Assembly: GCA_914767715.1 (NCBI GenBank)
Contig: OU612074.1
Span: 20,076,062-20,136,061, forward strand
Length of the DNA stretch: 60,000 nucleotides
Direction: 5' to 3'
From: Membranipora membranacea
Taxonomy: Eukaryota > Bryozoa > Gymnolaemata > Cheilostomatida > Membraniporidae
Made by a program: the position numbers and the translations under genes. The notes beneath the pieces are model-generated. The model did not search any database and had not been told where the DNA came from. It saw only the letters and a program-made list of their open reading frames with translations. Shown one piece after another: positions 38,501-49,686 of this stretch (positions are counted from its first letter, which is position 1; each line of letters opens with the position of its first letter).

Positions 38501-39706
38501 AGAACATTCTAAACTGACCAATCAAATCCCAGCTGTCCTTGCCCCTCCCACTTCTATGAAATTACTGCATGAAGTTAGTTTGGAAGGATACTGCACATCA
38601 GTATGTCGTTATCAGAATCAGACTTATGCTGGTCTTGATGGGGGGTCTGTAGTTAAAATAGGCCCCGATTATAAAGTCACACAATTCATTAAACTGAGTA
38701 ACCATGTAAGAGGGATGGCAGTGTGTGGTGATCAGCTGGTCACCACTACTCGGGGTGATCCACAAACAGTCAGTAAACATGAGTTGTCTACCGGTAGATT
38801 AGTAACTAGCTGGACTCATAGTGATAACCCTACTGGCTACTGGGCCAGTAACTTAGCTGTAGTAGGTGAGCAGATAATCATATCTGATAGAGGAAATAAG
38901 AGACTAAGTGTTTATTCTAAAGTTGGTACACTAATCAAACACATCCCCTGTCCTCACCTTTCACCTAGGGATGTTAGTCTCAGTGCTGCTGACAATGACA
39001 GCATCATCTCATCTGACCATCACACATCTAAAGTACACAAGATGAGCATAACTACAGGAGAAGTTATCTGGACATCATCTGATGTAACTGAACCACAGGG
39101 AGTAACCTGCTACAACAATCTGTATGTACTGATGGCTTCTCTAGGCAAAACAACAAAGATCAGAATTCTAGATATCAGTACAGGTGAACTGACAAAGATT
39201 ATTTAATGTGTCTCTTAAATGTTTTGCTTGCCATGTTCTGTGAAACTAATGGAATAAATAGCAGTTCTCCGACACTGCAATGTGATGTTAAGTAAATCTT
39301 TAGAAAAAACATTCACGTGAAATTCATAAGTTCAAACAGAGTTGATTTTTTGAATTATAAGCCCAAAAAACCCATCATGCCTCAATATTGTTTAATCCTA
39401 CTTTATGGTCTGCTGTTAGCAGGTCAGAATAGTTAATATGATCAAAGTTTAATTATTCTGCATATTATATAAAATGGGAATTAAATCAACTTTGATCAAT
39501 TCATTGAGATGCAATAGAATGATAAGGTTGTTGACAGAGCAATATGTTTTCTACGAATTTACTTTATTTAAGGTAAAACTATAAGGGAAATTGAAGACCC
39601 CAGAGTTTTGAGTCATAGCTGGATATTAAGCCTGAGGGTAGCAGGTGACACCCTGATTGTGCCCAGATATGGAGATAAGAAGGTTCTCTACTATAGACTG
39701 GAGTAA
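32515..39706 (+). CDS. TRIM2: paralogous TRIM-propeller gene, 8 coding exons, 623 aa
   Basis: Exons: 32515-32684, 33369-33528, 34968-35151, 35851-36047, 36481-36651, 37232-37340, 38437-39183, 39573-39706 (1872 nt, in frame). The architecture and intron phases equal those of TRIM1 and TRIM3. The RING exon translates identically to TRIM3 and differs from TRIM1 at three residues (L4M, C36Y, T47A). The propeller differs from TRIM1 at roughly 35 of 250 exon-7 positions, mostly in short clusters. The exon 4 donor is GTTAGC instead of the GTGAGC of the other copies; it is still GT but weaker, so splicing efficiency may differ. Intron 2 carries a 708-bp foldback transposon absent from the other copies. 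No stop or frameshift is seen in any exon, so the gene looks functional. Confidence 0.92.
34106..34813. mobile_element. Foldback element (708 bp) in TRIM2 intron 2
   Basis: Arms of about 320 bp from CACAGAGTAAGGATATAC to GTATATCCTTACTCTGTG surround a loop of about 60 bp. Flanked by ATATGCT (34099-34105, 34814-34820), single-copy as GTATGCT in TRIM1 and TRIM3. Encodes nothing recognisable; the ORF at 34088-34300 lies in an arm. Confidence 0.85.
36100..36361 (-). mobile_element. tRNA-derived SINE in TRIM2 intron 4
   Basis: Orthologous to the copy in TRIM1 intron 4, with the same boxes and body and scattered substitutions. Confidence 0.75.
36994..37079 (+). pseudogene. Decayed duplicate of exon 6 in TRIM2 intron 5
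   Basis: Same relic as in TRIM1; here a small indel (AAAGAGACACTC) shifts the frame. Confidence 0.75.
37623..38124. mobile_element. P-like MITE (502 bp) in TRIM2 intron 6
   Basis: Same element and position as in TRIM1. CCATTACC (37615-37622) and CCATTTCC (38125-38132) flank it. Confidence 0.8.
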
Positions 39707-39730
39707 CTCTCTCCACAGACAGATAGATAT

Positions 39731-41522
39731 GTGAGTTATACATATATACATACGCATATATATATATATATATATATACATACACACATAGACATATATA
39801 TATATGTATATTTATATGTTTACATTTAGACATATGTATGAGACGATACATGATAACCAATATACTTGTGTAGACGAGCCAGGTTCATTGAGGAGATTAA
39901 ATATGGCTGAACTTGTTTTCTGGTAATAAGTAACAGGGAGGGTTTACTGTACCTCTACATACAATGTACTCTATAAAAGTTACATGTTACAAAGAATGTG
40001 TGTATGCTTGATTAAATCTGTCCAGATATGTTAGGGGGTAGCAACTCTGAATGCCGATCAATAGAATTAAACTGTTTCTAAGGTTTCACATTGTTTGTTT
40101 TAGGGAAGCAACATAGATGACCAACTCATCTGTGGTTAGTTGAACATTATTGACAACCAATATTAGCACAGACATCTGCATCACTTAGTAAAGGACCAGC
40201 CACATTGTTGCCTCAAACAATGTCATCAACTGCCATCACTTTCTAGAGAAGAGTCAATCAATGCCAATCTTCAGATAAAACTGTGCGTTCAATGAGAAGC
40301 CACCGACTCAATAACACGTCGCTTGCATATGGCATGTACAGTAAGATATATATTTGTGGTGCAACTATGCTTTTTTGTGTTTTTCTGATGATCAACTATA
40401 TTTTGAATGTTTTTAATTTTAGTCTCATTTTAATGGCATGGCAAGCATGCAAAATATAACAAGTAAATATTGAAATACTGTAGTTCTTTCATATTTATGT
40501 GTCATTCATTAGAACGTCAAATTGTCATCTTGACCAGTGAATGGACTACTTATGTGATCAAACAAACCAAACAAGGGCTAGTCAGTCCCTACAGTGTGTT
40601 GCATATTCCGATCCTGAAAGACTGCTGGGTAGTCTCATTGATATAAATATATATGAATCGGTAGTGTTTATGAGAGCACATGAGGGGCTGATAGGGTTGA
40701 TTACTTACCTGTTAGTTAAACACCTGCTGAGAAGTAACTGGAAGCAAATTCAAAACTTCATGACGACCGAATCACTCCTGTATAAGGGAACTGACAGTGA
40801 AAATTTTATTACAAGGAGTTATGTTCCTTTTTAGTATGAGAAGACGACTAGGTATTTATGGTTCATGATATCAGGGAGAGTGGGAGGGGTATATCCACCC
40901 TCCCTGATGATATGATGCCCCACACTAGCTCCCCAGCTGGCCCTCATTAACCTTCATTGATCGCCCTTAGTAACTTTCCAGATAGATATTCTAATCCTTG
41001 TCTTTGAGTCTTCGGCCAAAAACTGCTTTTCAAATATTTATGATTTGATACCGGCATTATTATTTCCCATTAGTTATTATTATTATCGCCATAGCTAAAT
41101 TTATTGATGACATAGGCTTTTAAACTATTTTTGATTTAGATTGTAGAGTTTATTGATATAAGTAATGGTAAAGTATGATCTGTGAGTACTCATTCATATT
41201 CATCCATCCCATCATTACATACGACCAGAGGTCAAACACTTCACTGACAGTCAAGACATTCATAATCTTTACATAATAAGTGACTGTTCAATATTAAGAT
41301 TCTTTAAGTTATAACTTTCATCTTTGATATTATATGCTCTTATATTTGATGTACTTCTGTGTCATATAACTGTATAGCAGCTCCTGCAGAAGGAGGAGGG
41401 AATCAGCAGGATTTGGTCTCAGACTCCTTCTGTCTGATGTGTGAGGAGCCGCACTTAAAACCAGGATGTCTCATACCTGGGATATCACATACCTGCTTTA
41501 CCCTGATGAGATTCACTTAGAC

Positions 41523-41557
<35 letters not shown>

Positions 41558-41999
41558 TTGCAGGTGCGCATCATGATTAGCATTATATTTAATTGGCTTC
41601 ATCTAGCCATCCGATGGACATTGATCGAGTTATCAATAGAACACTTGGGTCGTTGACTGCAAATTAATGACATCTTTTTCACTACACAATTCAATGATGT
41701 AATACCACCGCAAATATGGTGTATGGTGTATGGTGTATCTGGTGAAAACCTCTAGAAAACTGATTAGTGCTTATTACATGACATTTGTAGAATCCCTCAT
41801 ATTTATTGTTTACCTATCAATTTTCACTCACTATATGCTAAAGACAAAGCAGTCTAGCGTAATATTTATCACATTTTCAAGTTGGAAATCAGTGATACAG
41901 ATTTTCATCCTTTAGTGCAGGAACGTATCAAGCAGATTATGATGAGATTTTACCTTGACAATTCCTATTTTATACATACACATACACAGACTTTTTAGA
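39731..41999. repeat. Y/Z tail module following TRIM2
   Basis: Paralogous to 25303-27939. Begins with an AT-rich microsatellite (about 39740-39830). Contains the 31-G run and ends at the GCATTTAC target of element A. No gene is supported; the 97-codon frame at 40541 is not conserved in unit 2. Confidence 0.7.
41525..41555. repeat. Homopolymer run of 31 G
   Basis: Thirty-one consecutive G. Relative to unit 2 it replaces about 240 bases (27305-27550): left flank matches GATTCACTTAGACCCGG, right flank matches CAGGTG and the following ATTTAATTGGCTTC. Confidence 0.9.
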
Positions 42000-42627
42000 G
42001 CATTTACCATAGACTTAATATACTACCTAGACAGGCCAATAGCATTCAATACTGTCCCACTTAAATAGCACGACATGACCGTAATTAGTTTGTGCTGTGA
42101 GGCATAGTTTACTATATACCATTGAATGAAATAATGTGAAGAATCAAGGGACGCCGCGCATGATATCAGCTCTTGTCCGGCCCCTAATTATTTAAACACA
42201 GAGAAAATTTGTGAGTTTATGTAAAAGACCTTTCCGCACGAGATGGTATAAAAAATTGACTCCTTAGGCGAATCCAAAGCGAGAACAGACCTGATAAGTT
42301 ACAATCATTAGCCAATAAATATTGAAACAAATACAGCCGTCTACTCTTAACACTTCTACCACTACTATTTAAATGCACAGAATACCCACAACACAGTATC
42401 ACAAATATTTTGTTGGATGAGCCAGATCAAAGCACCACCACCATCATCATAGATTTTTGCATAAATATTCCTAGTCATGACTGAGCACAACCTGCTCAGC
42501 TTGGATTCCTCGTTAAAAGATTTTACTGCAAATTTTATTGTCGCTTCATGAGGAAGAATAGATCTGTGCTGTAAATTGAGTATGCCAACTCCAGATATGT
42601 ATGTATGATGAAGCTAGGGTAAGTGAC

Positions 42628-42660
<33 letters not shown>

Positions 42661-43240
42661 TTGGTAATCTCTCATCCATGAAATAATATAGTAAATCAAG
42701 ACACGCAGGGTATAATACCAGCCAAATTATATTAGATCTGTTTTAATTTATGAGATAAAAATTATCAAAACAAATACAGCCCTGTACTTAACCACTTTTA
42801 TCACTACATGACAAAACAGAGGGCTGTTACTGCGGGATTATACTAATTTATGAGGGCACGACCAAGGCTAACGGCTACCACTATTGCTGTTGTGGGCACG
42901 ACAAAAATTAAAAATACTACCACTATCAGCGAGCATTGCAAAGTTAGATATGACTGGTTGCAGTATACGTTAAAATTAATCAAATTAGTAGAGCAATGTA
43001 AGCTAACCACTTCTTACACCTACTTATCAAAAAAAATATATACTGTGGGATTATACTGAATTTTGCGGATGGGTCAAAGACTAGAAAACTACCACTATCG
43101 GTGATTGCTGCAAAATTTCCAAACGAGACACTATCACTATCAGCGATCGCTGAAAATTAGATATGACTGAGTCACTGAACACAATAAGCCTGCTCAGTTT
43201 GGAGCGCTTATTGTCAGTGTTTGCTGCGAGTTTGGTTGTT

Positions 43241-43582
43241 TCATGGTGTATTCTGACCAGCGTATATCTCTTCACTTTTAGGGGTTTGTAGATAGTGTTG
43301 GAAGGATTGGAAAATTGTTGGGATAGCATCCTTTTTGAGCAAAGCTCTCCCACCCACACCAGGAGGCCTTCTAAATGTATCTCGTTTCAAATGTTCGCTA
43401 CATAGAACAGCATATTTGCGTTTAACGGCCGAAACCCATACCTTTAGTCTCTCCTCGTTATTTCTGGGGAAGGCGTGGAAGCTTAAATTAGGATTTCCTG
43501 CCGGGGTATTTCCACAGCCGTAGGCAGCACACCAGTTTCTAGATGACTTTTTTAAAAGCATCACAAATGATAACATATACAA
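43241..43582 (-). CDS. THAP zinc-finger fragment of a P-element-like transposase
   Basis: A 113-codon frame. The THAP C2CH signature is visible: C-x4-C in WCAAYGCGN, then FHAFPRN, a Trp in KVWVSAVKRK, the second pair in CSEHL (C-x2-H), and the family's closing motif as LLKKDAIPTIF. The first 15 or so residues before SSRNWC may be intron or artefact, because the region upstream of the domain resembles a splice acceptor area. The frame ends 25 residues past the domain, with no RNase-H-like catalytic region visible inside the element. In P-like transposases the THAP binds element DNA ends; here it could at most act as a DNA-binding fragment. It lies between the long TIRs of element A. Confidence 0.85.
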   Translation of the reverse strand: MYMLSFVMLLKKSSRNWCAAYGCGNTPAGNPNLSFHAFPRNNEERLKVWVSAVKRKYAVLCSEHLKRDTFRRPPGVGGRALLKKDAIPTIFQSFQHYLQTPKSEEIYAGQNTP

Positions 43583-43883
43583 ATAATTATCATTAAACTA
43601 CAGCTTTTGATATGATAAACAGAAATTGTCAAATCAATTTCATAGGAGCATCAGCATGGCCAAGAAAGATTTGCGAGATCACCGATTAAGTCTACTCACA
43701 CTTTTTGACTGCTGTGCCAGTTCTGAGTTAGCTATTTCGGGAGTAAATCAGAATTGTCATCTCAAATAGTTTCCCTCCAGCCCCCCCCCCCCCGCCCAAT
43801 CACTATCGTTCCACCTTTTTTTTCTTACATTCAAATTTTATCACACCCATCGATTATTATTTACTATGTCTATAGCCTTAAAT

Positions 43884-44180
43884 TTATGTGCATGTATAGA
43901 AGGATGTGGGTATTATTATATGACAATATTTAATTGATTTAGATCTTAGATGGATGGGACAAGCAGAAATTATGCCAAAAAATTCAATCCAATAAAGACG
44001 GAAATATGACAATGCATACATGAGAGCCACCACTGGGCTGTTTCTTACTTTATCATCTTGTGAAGTGGTAGCAGCAGGATTTTCATCTTGTGAAGATGAG
44101 GCAGCAAGATTATCATCTTGTGAAGATGAGGCAGCCAGATTATCATCTTGTGAAGACGAGGTAGCAGGCTGTAGGCTCAT
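43884..44180 (-). pseudogene. Repeat-rich minus-strand frame inside element A
   Basis: Holds three to four copies of a 10-residue unit like SSSQDDNLAA, encoded by 30-bp tandem repeats at 44055-44165. A diverged unit (SSSQESPAA) lies in another frame near 44290. It lies upstream of the THAP ORF on the same strand. It could be part of the element's former gene or a simple repeat expansion; the remaining sequence is unrecognised. Confidence 0.35.
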
Positions 44181-45464
44181 TTAAAAATAGTTTTCCTATA
44201 AACTGAGCGGCGTGGGTATTATATCCAGAACTTCTATGTTTGCCTTGTATCTCGCAACTGATGATAGTAAAATTGCAGCTGGGCTTTCTTGTGAAGATGA
44301 GACAGCAGGCTGCAGGACGCAGGTTCACGTTATATAAATAAATAATCTCAACGAAGTATGAATATTAAAACCAGTAACCACTTTGTTTACATAGTATCTT
44401 TCATCTTCTGTTTCAGTACAGGGCTGTATTTGTTTTGATAATTTGTATCTCATAAATTAAAACAGATCTAATATAATTTGGCTGGTATTATACCCTGCGT
44501 GCCTTGATTTACTATATTATTTCATTGATGAGAGATGACCATAGACTTAATATATATATATATGTGCCACGTACCCTAGCTTCATGATACATACATACAT
44601 ACCTGGAGTTGGCATACTCAATTTCCAGCACAGATCTATTCTCTCTCATGAAGCGACAAAAAAATTGCAGTAAAAACTTGTAACAAGGAATCCAAGCTGA
44701 GCAGGTTGTGCTCAGTCATGACTAGGAATATTTATGCAAAAATATATGATGATGGTGGTGGTGCTTTGATCTGGCTCATCCAACAAAATATTTGTGATAC
44801 TGTGTTGTGGGTATTCTGTGCATTTGAATAGTAGTGGTAGATGGCTGTATTTGTTTCAGTATTTATTGGCTAATGATTGTAACTTATCAGGTCTGTTCTC
44901 GCTCTAGATTCGCCTAAGGAGTCAATTTTTATACCATCTCGTGCGGAACGGTCTTTTACACAAACTCACAAATTTTCTCTGTGTTTAAATAATTAGGGGC
45001 CGGACAAGAGCTGATATCATGCGCGGCGTCCCTTGATTTTTCACATTATTTCATTGAATGGTATATAGTAAACTATGCCTCACAGCACAAACTGATTACG
45101 TCATGTCGTGCTATTTAAGTGGGACACATTATGATCAGTGAAGCATAAGCATTGTCCTGTCTAGGTAGTATATTAAGTTTATGGCATTTACCATAGACAA
45201 AACACAGAACACTAGACTGGACAATGAGTGTCCCCATTAAATACTGCGAGGCAACGACATCTCACTGTGGTAGAAAAAGCAATGATGCATGTGTTTTTCG
45301 GAGTAATCTCCCTTTGATGCAGATAATTTGATAGAATTTATAGAATTTGATACAGAATAGCAGCAGCAATCTTCTGCAGCACAGGTTACAGCTTTGTTTA
45401 TATTCTGTCTAACTCATCACTTATTTTTATTGAGCAAAATGACATAGAGATATTAGTTAAACAG

Positions 45465-45878
45465 CATATCATACTTGCCAAGTAATCTAAATTCAAAAGT
45501 GGGAGATTTCAATTTACAGCGATACTGTATGTCATGGCAATTCTCCGAGGGTGCGAAGTATCCAAGCGATCAACCTGGGGGTTTGAGGGCAGTATGATCC
45601 CCCAACAGAGTCCGGGATAGAACCCGGCCGGTGATGCTCTGAGCGTTTCTAGCCACTAGGAAAGGGCTAAAAACGCTCAGAGAAACACGAAATTATTTGG
45701 GATCAATACGACTCACTCATCGACAAGTGCTTGGAAAGTTACTGAAAATTGCGGTAGGGCTGTTTTCTCTCAAATCTGGAGGAAATAGTGCGTGAGAATT
45801 ACAAAAACTGGGAAGGTAGCAGAAATTGATGTAGAAATCTGGAGGGTCCCACCTAAATAGGGAGACTTGGCAAGTATG
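45465..45878. mobile_element. Nested 414-bp relative of the 8949-9922 element, in B3
   Basis: Starts CATATCATACTTGCCAAG, ends GGCAAGTATG. Flanked by TTAAACAG (45457-45464) and TTGAACAG (45879-45886). Its left half is also found inverted in the right arm of B3 (about 47870-48045), so it takes part in the foldback symmetry of B3. Confidence 0.7.
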
Positions 45879-46750
45879 TTGAACAGTGATTGTAAATACA
45901 ATGCTGATAATTAGTACCCATTAGAGCCCAAACCATGGTACTGAACATTTTGAATATGTAAATGATTGTACATGCACGCTACACTGTCTCATCCCGAAGG
46001 CCATGCTAATATAGCTATTTGCACTTGGAATCAAACCGAGCATCGTTGTACTAGGTCTAGCCTTGTTATTTTGTCATGGCTGCGAATCAGAGCATACCGC
46101 AGATTTAGATATTCAATGAGTGAAGTACAGTGGGATGCTCTTTTAAATGTGCCCTTAATGTTGTTAAGTAATTAATTTGATAATGTACGGTGACAACTAC
46201 ATTATTCAAATTTGGCGCTAGCCCTATGGTATCAATAGTGTGTCGGACGGTCCTTTCTGCTGCATGGAAATTGTTATCTACAACTGGGTTAGTGAGTTGA
46301 GCACTCCATGATTTGAGGCCTCCCAAATTACTTATGATAAGAATTAATAATGAGCAGCCAGCCTGATACACTTAGGGATATCAATGCAGGCATATACCAA
46401 CCATACAAATTATATTTTTGCTTGTAAATAATAGCATGTGGTTGTCTAGCCTGTTATCACAAGCTTTGTTTTGGGGGTTCAACAAGCTTATCAAGACAGT
46501 CGGGGTCATTCAAACATACTTGGCTAAACTAAACTGATGCATCAACTAATCCAACACACAAGATAATCTTGTAACATTGTATGGTGAAGGTTGGATTCCC
46601 ACAATGCAATTCTAGATTGTAATTTTTAAAGGGGATCAGAAGAAAATTCCTAAATCCTATTATATTACTGATGGGAATCAAACCACAATGCATTATGTGA
46701 TATTGCTGCTGGGTGATTGCGGCCCTGTTTTAGTCGTAGTGTTAGGAAAT

Positions 46751-47010
46751 GCCCCCCTGTTTATGACAAAACAGAGGGTGGGCTGCCCCTAAAGAGGGAC
46801 GCAAGTTGCCCAGAGTCCTCATACTGAGAGTGTGATACATCCTAGCAAGCTAGAATGCATCCTAGAGGTGAGGCCATGGTGGACCTCCTAATTGTGAGTG
46901 TCCAGCAAGCTGCCAGAAACTGAAACAGGCACTAATCAGCCATTAGCCATGACACTTTGATCTTAGCCAATAGGCCGAGAAGCGATCCACAATCCAAGTG
47001 TTAACCCGGA
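46751..47010 (-). ncRNA. U2-snRNA-like sequence in an insertion, probably a pseudogene or U2-headed SINE
   Basis: On the minus strand from 46986, ATCGCTTCTCGGCC then TTGGCTAAGATCAAAGTGT matches the conserved first 35 nt of U2 snRNA (stem-loop I region) with one substitution by eye. After that the sequence departs from U2: the branch-point-pairing GUAGUA is not present. The rest shows its own hairpins, such as GAGGTCCACCATGGCCTC. The ~260-bp block is absent from B1 and B2, where GGAAATGAAGAATTCATGGCC runs uninterrupted. Function as a spliceosomal RNA is unlikely. Confidence 0.65.
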
Positions 47011-48361
47011 ATGGCCAATGATTACAGCCGCGATCGCCATCCCGAAGCCATTATAAGTGCTGGCTGTACATTATAGGTGACACATATCCCCTATAATGGT
47101 GTGGAAATCAAAAGCGGTCAGAGTTTTAGTGGTCTATCATATACCTTTGCAAGATGTTATCCTTATCTAACCAAAGTTGCGGGAGGGGGGGGGGGGGGAA
47201 TTCAATTTCTTTGTTTTGTCAAATAGTTTAGTTTTAATTTCAGTTGTTAGTCATGATGATGGAGGAGAAATGATGACCACATACAGACTACACTCATCCA
47301 ATCTAACAGCGGGAAGGCTATCATACACCTTGCAATGCTTTGTGGGAAGATGCCATTCTTCCAACAATACAATATAAAGAGCTTTCAGGGGGTTGAGAGA
47401 AAATCTTTAATGATATTATTGTATACTGATGAGAATTAACTCACTACGTAAATATATTATGGTATATTTGAGCAAGGTTATTGTGACCCGGTGTTATGCA
47501 GTTGTCTTATGAAATGAAGAATTCATACCAAATAATCTTTTGAAGCATTATGTCAAACAAACATTGTATGTAACAAATGGATAACCTTGGATATTCCTAA
47601 GACGATGCTCTCTGTTTGATTCCAAGTGCAAATAGCTAAATATGTTATAATGGCCTTCGAGTGTAGTGTGCATGTACAATCATCTACATATTCAAAGTGT
47701 TCAGTACCAAGATTAAGGCTTCAAAGGGTTCTAAGTATCAGCATTATATTTACAATCACTGCTTACCCAATATTTCCATGTCATTTTTGCTCAATCAAAA
47801 TAAGTGATGAGTTAGACAGAATATAGGTAAATATGTCAAATATGCGTTTTTTTAGTCCTTCCTATCGGCTAGAAACGCTCTCAGTGCATCAGCGGCCGGG
47901 TTCTATCCCGGACTCTGTTGGGGGATCACACTGCCCTCAAACCCCAAGGTGGATCGCTCGGGTAATTCACACCCTCGGAGCATTGTGATGACGTGCAGTA
48001 TCGCTGTAAATTGAAATCTCCAACTTTTGAATTTAGATCACATGGCAAGTATGATATGCTGTTTAACTAATATTTCTATGACATTTTTGCTCAATCAAAA
48101 TAAGTGATGAGTTAGACAGAATATAGACAAAGCTGTTACCTGTGCTGCAGAAGATTGCTGCTGCTATTCTGTATCAAATTCTATAAAATCTATCAAATTA
48201 TCTGCATCAAAGGGAGATTACTCCAAAAACACATGCATCATTGCTTTTTCTACCACAGTGAGATGTCGTTGCATCGCAGTATTTAATGGGGGCACTTTTT
48301 GATAGGCTATTTACTACACAGTGTCCTGTCTAGTGTTGTCTGTTTTGTCTATGGCATTTAC

Positions 48362-49686
48362 CCTCAGGGCGTCACAGAACCCCGAAGATCCGAACAGCTT
48401 GGGCACATGACTCTTTCGTGCGTGCCATGGTAAACTTCTTGAATAAAACGATAGTTTAAATTCCTGCTCCTTTTATAACAATTTTCATACCATATTTTAA
48501 GACCGGTTATCGAATACTGAATAATTAAGCGCAGAACCAAGACTTATCGATAAATTTTTATTTCTTGAGTAAATCCATCCATCCAATCTATATATCTAAT
48601 CATTTAATTTGCAATCACCACTTCCCTTTTCTTGGTAATGCTTATTTAGAGACAACAGTTAGAATAAGGTTAGAAGTGTAAAACTTACTGCCTTTGAAGT
48701 TATGAGTTGTCTCACTCTGCAGGGTTTCTATGGATTCTAAGCAAAATGGTTCATTTAGCTTAGCCTTAGAACCACAATATCTTTTGATTATGAGGGACAA
48801 ATTTGTACCAGGCCCAAGGTGTAATAATGAATAAGCAACAAAACTTTGCTAAGGGAATTCCCCTGACATTGACTTCCTGACCAGGCCCCTCCCCCTAATA
48901 CAATTTTTCACCAACTCATGGTATTGACACTTTGGAGCAAGTGATTGTGAGAGGAGATTACTGTAACCTCTATCTATATCCTACACACAAAGCTCACTTT
49001 GTCTTGTGACAGATCAATCGGTGTTACATCATCAGTCTCTTCATTACATCTTCTACTACATCTCATCACCACAACTGGTTAGTGGGTAGTAGTCTGTCTT
49101 ATATTTGATTGTATTGTACACTGCTGCACCTTGAGGTGGGAAGCTCATTCAAACTGCTGTGCAGTTGGATATCAAACTAAATCTGCACAGTATAAGTGAA
49201 ACTCACTGTCCTCTTGCCTTGCAGCCAGAAGGTAACTAATTTCCAATGACATTTAACTATATATTTGGTTACTGCTGATCACAGTCATGTTCTGTAGGGG
49301 GAGTATCCACTTTTATGTAAAAAATCATAGTAGAGGGTTTGTTGATGCAGCCCATATTGCGTGATCAGACATATTTTAGGTACTGCATCCAATCAAACAC
49401 TCGTTCTAGGTGCAACTGCTGTATGGGGTTTGAGTGCTGCAAGACAATGTCATAAGTCTCACAACACCTTCGCCAGTGGCGGTTTTAGTCCTTAATCATA
49501 ACAACATAAATTATTGTAATACTAGCCATTACTATGAATGTCCCCTTCATAGTAGTGTAGGAGAGTACATGCCTAAGGCTTAGACCGTGATGACCCTTCA
49601 TGAATAAAAAAACTACCTGCTTCTCCAACTGAATCTCATTATCTTTAGCTCGTTCCCCTGATTCTTATTCTTTCCACCTTAAGATA
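48362..49686. other. Upstream region of TRIM3
   Basis: Paralogous to the regions before TRIM1 and TRIM2, shortened by a deletion near 48605 and another near 49415. Confidence 0.55.

Larger units (their letters stand above)
42008..45183. mobile_element. P-superfamily element A with ~780-bp TIRs and a THAP-domain ORF
   Basis: Termini CATAGACTTAATATACTACC and its complement. TIR arms run about 42008-42796 and 44413-45183. GCATTTAC flanks both ends (42000-42007, 45184-45191). The paralogous site in unit 2 (27940-27947) and unit 1 (8052-8059) carries a single GCATTTAC before CATAGACA, giving an empty-site control. Encodes a THAP zinc finger on the minus strand and a short SSSQDDNLAA-type repeat. 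P-element transposases carry an N-terminal THAP domain, make 8-bp duplications and have CA termini, all consistent here. The catalytic core was not found, so this copy is probably non-autonomous. Confidence 0.88.
45192..48353. mobile_element. P-superfamily-like long-TIR element B3 upstream of TRIM3
   Basis: Starts CATAGACAAAACACAG, ends TGTTTTGTCTATG, with GCATTTAC on both sides (45184-45191 and 48354-48361), a perfect 8-bp target duplication. TIRs of several hundred bp include the block with GAAGATTGCTGCTGCTATTC on the right and its complement on the left. The interior carries a nested element (45465-45878) and a U2-like insertion (46751-47010). It abuts element A at the shared GCATTTAC. Confidence 0.85.

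Noticed and set aside
39579-39860. 93-codon minus-strand ORF with YIYIYIYAYVYMY
   Set aside because: Translation of a TA-type microsatellite and antisense of TRIM2 exon 8.
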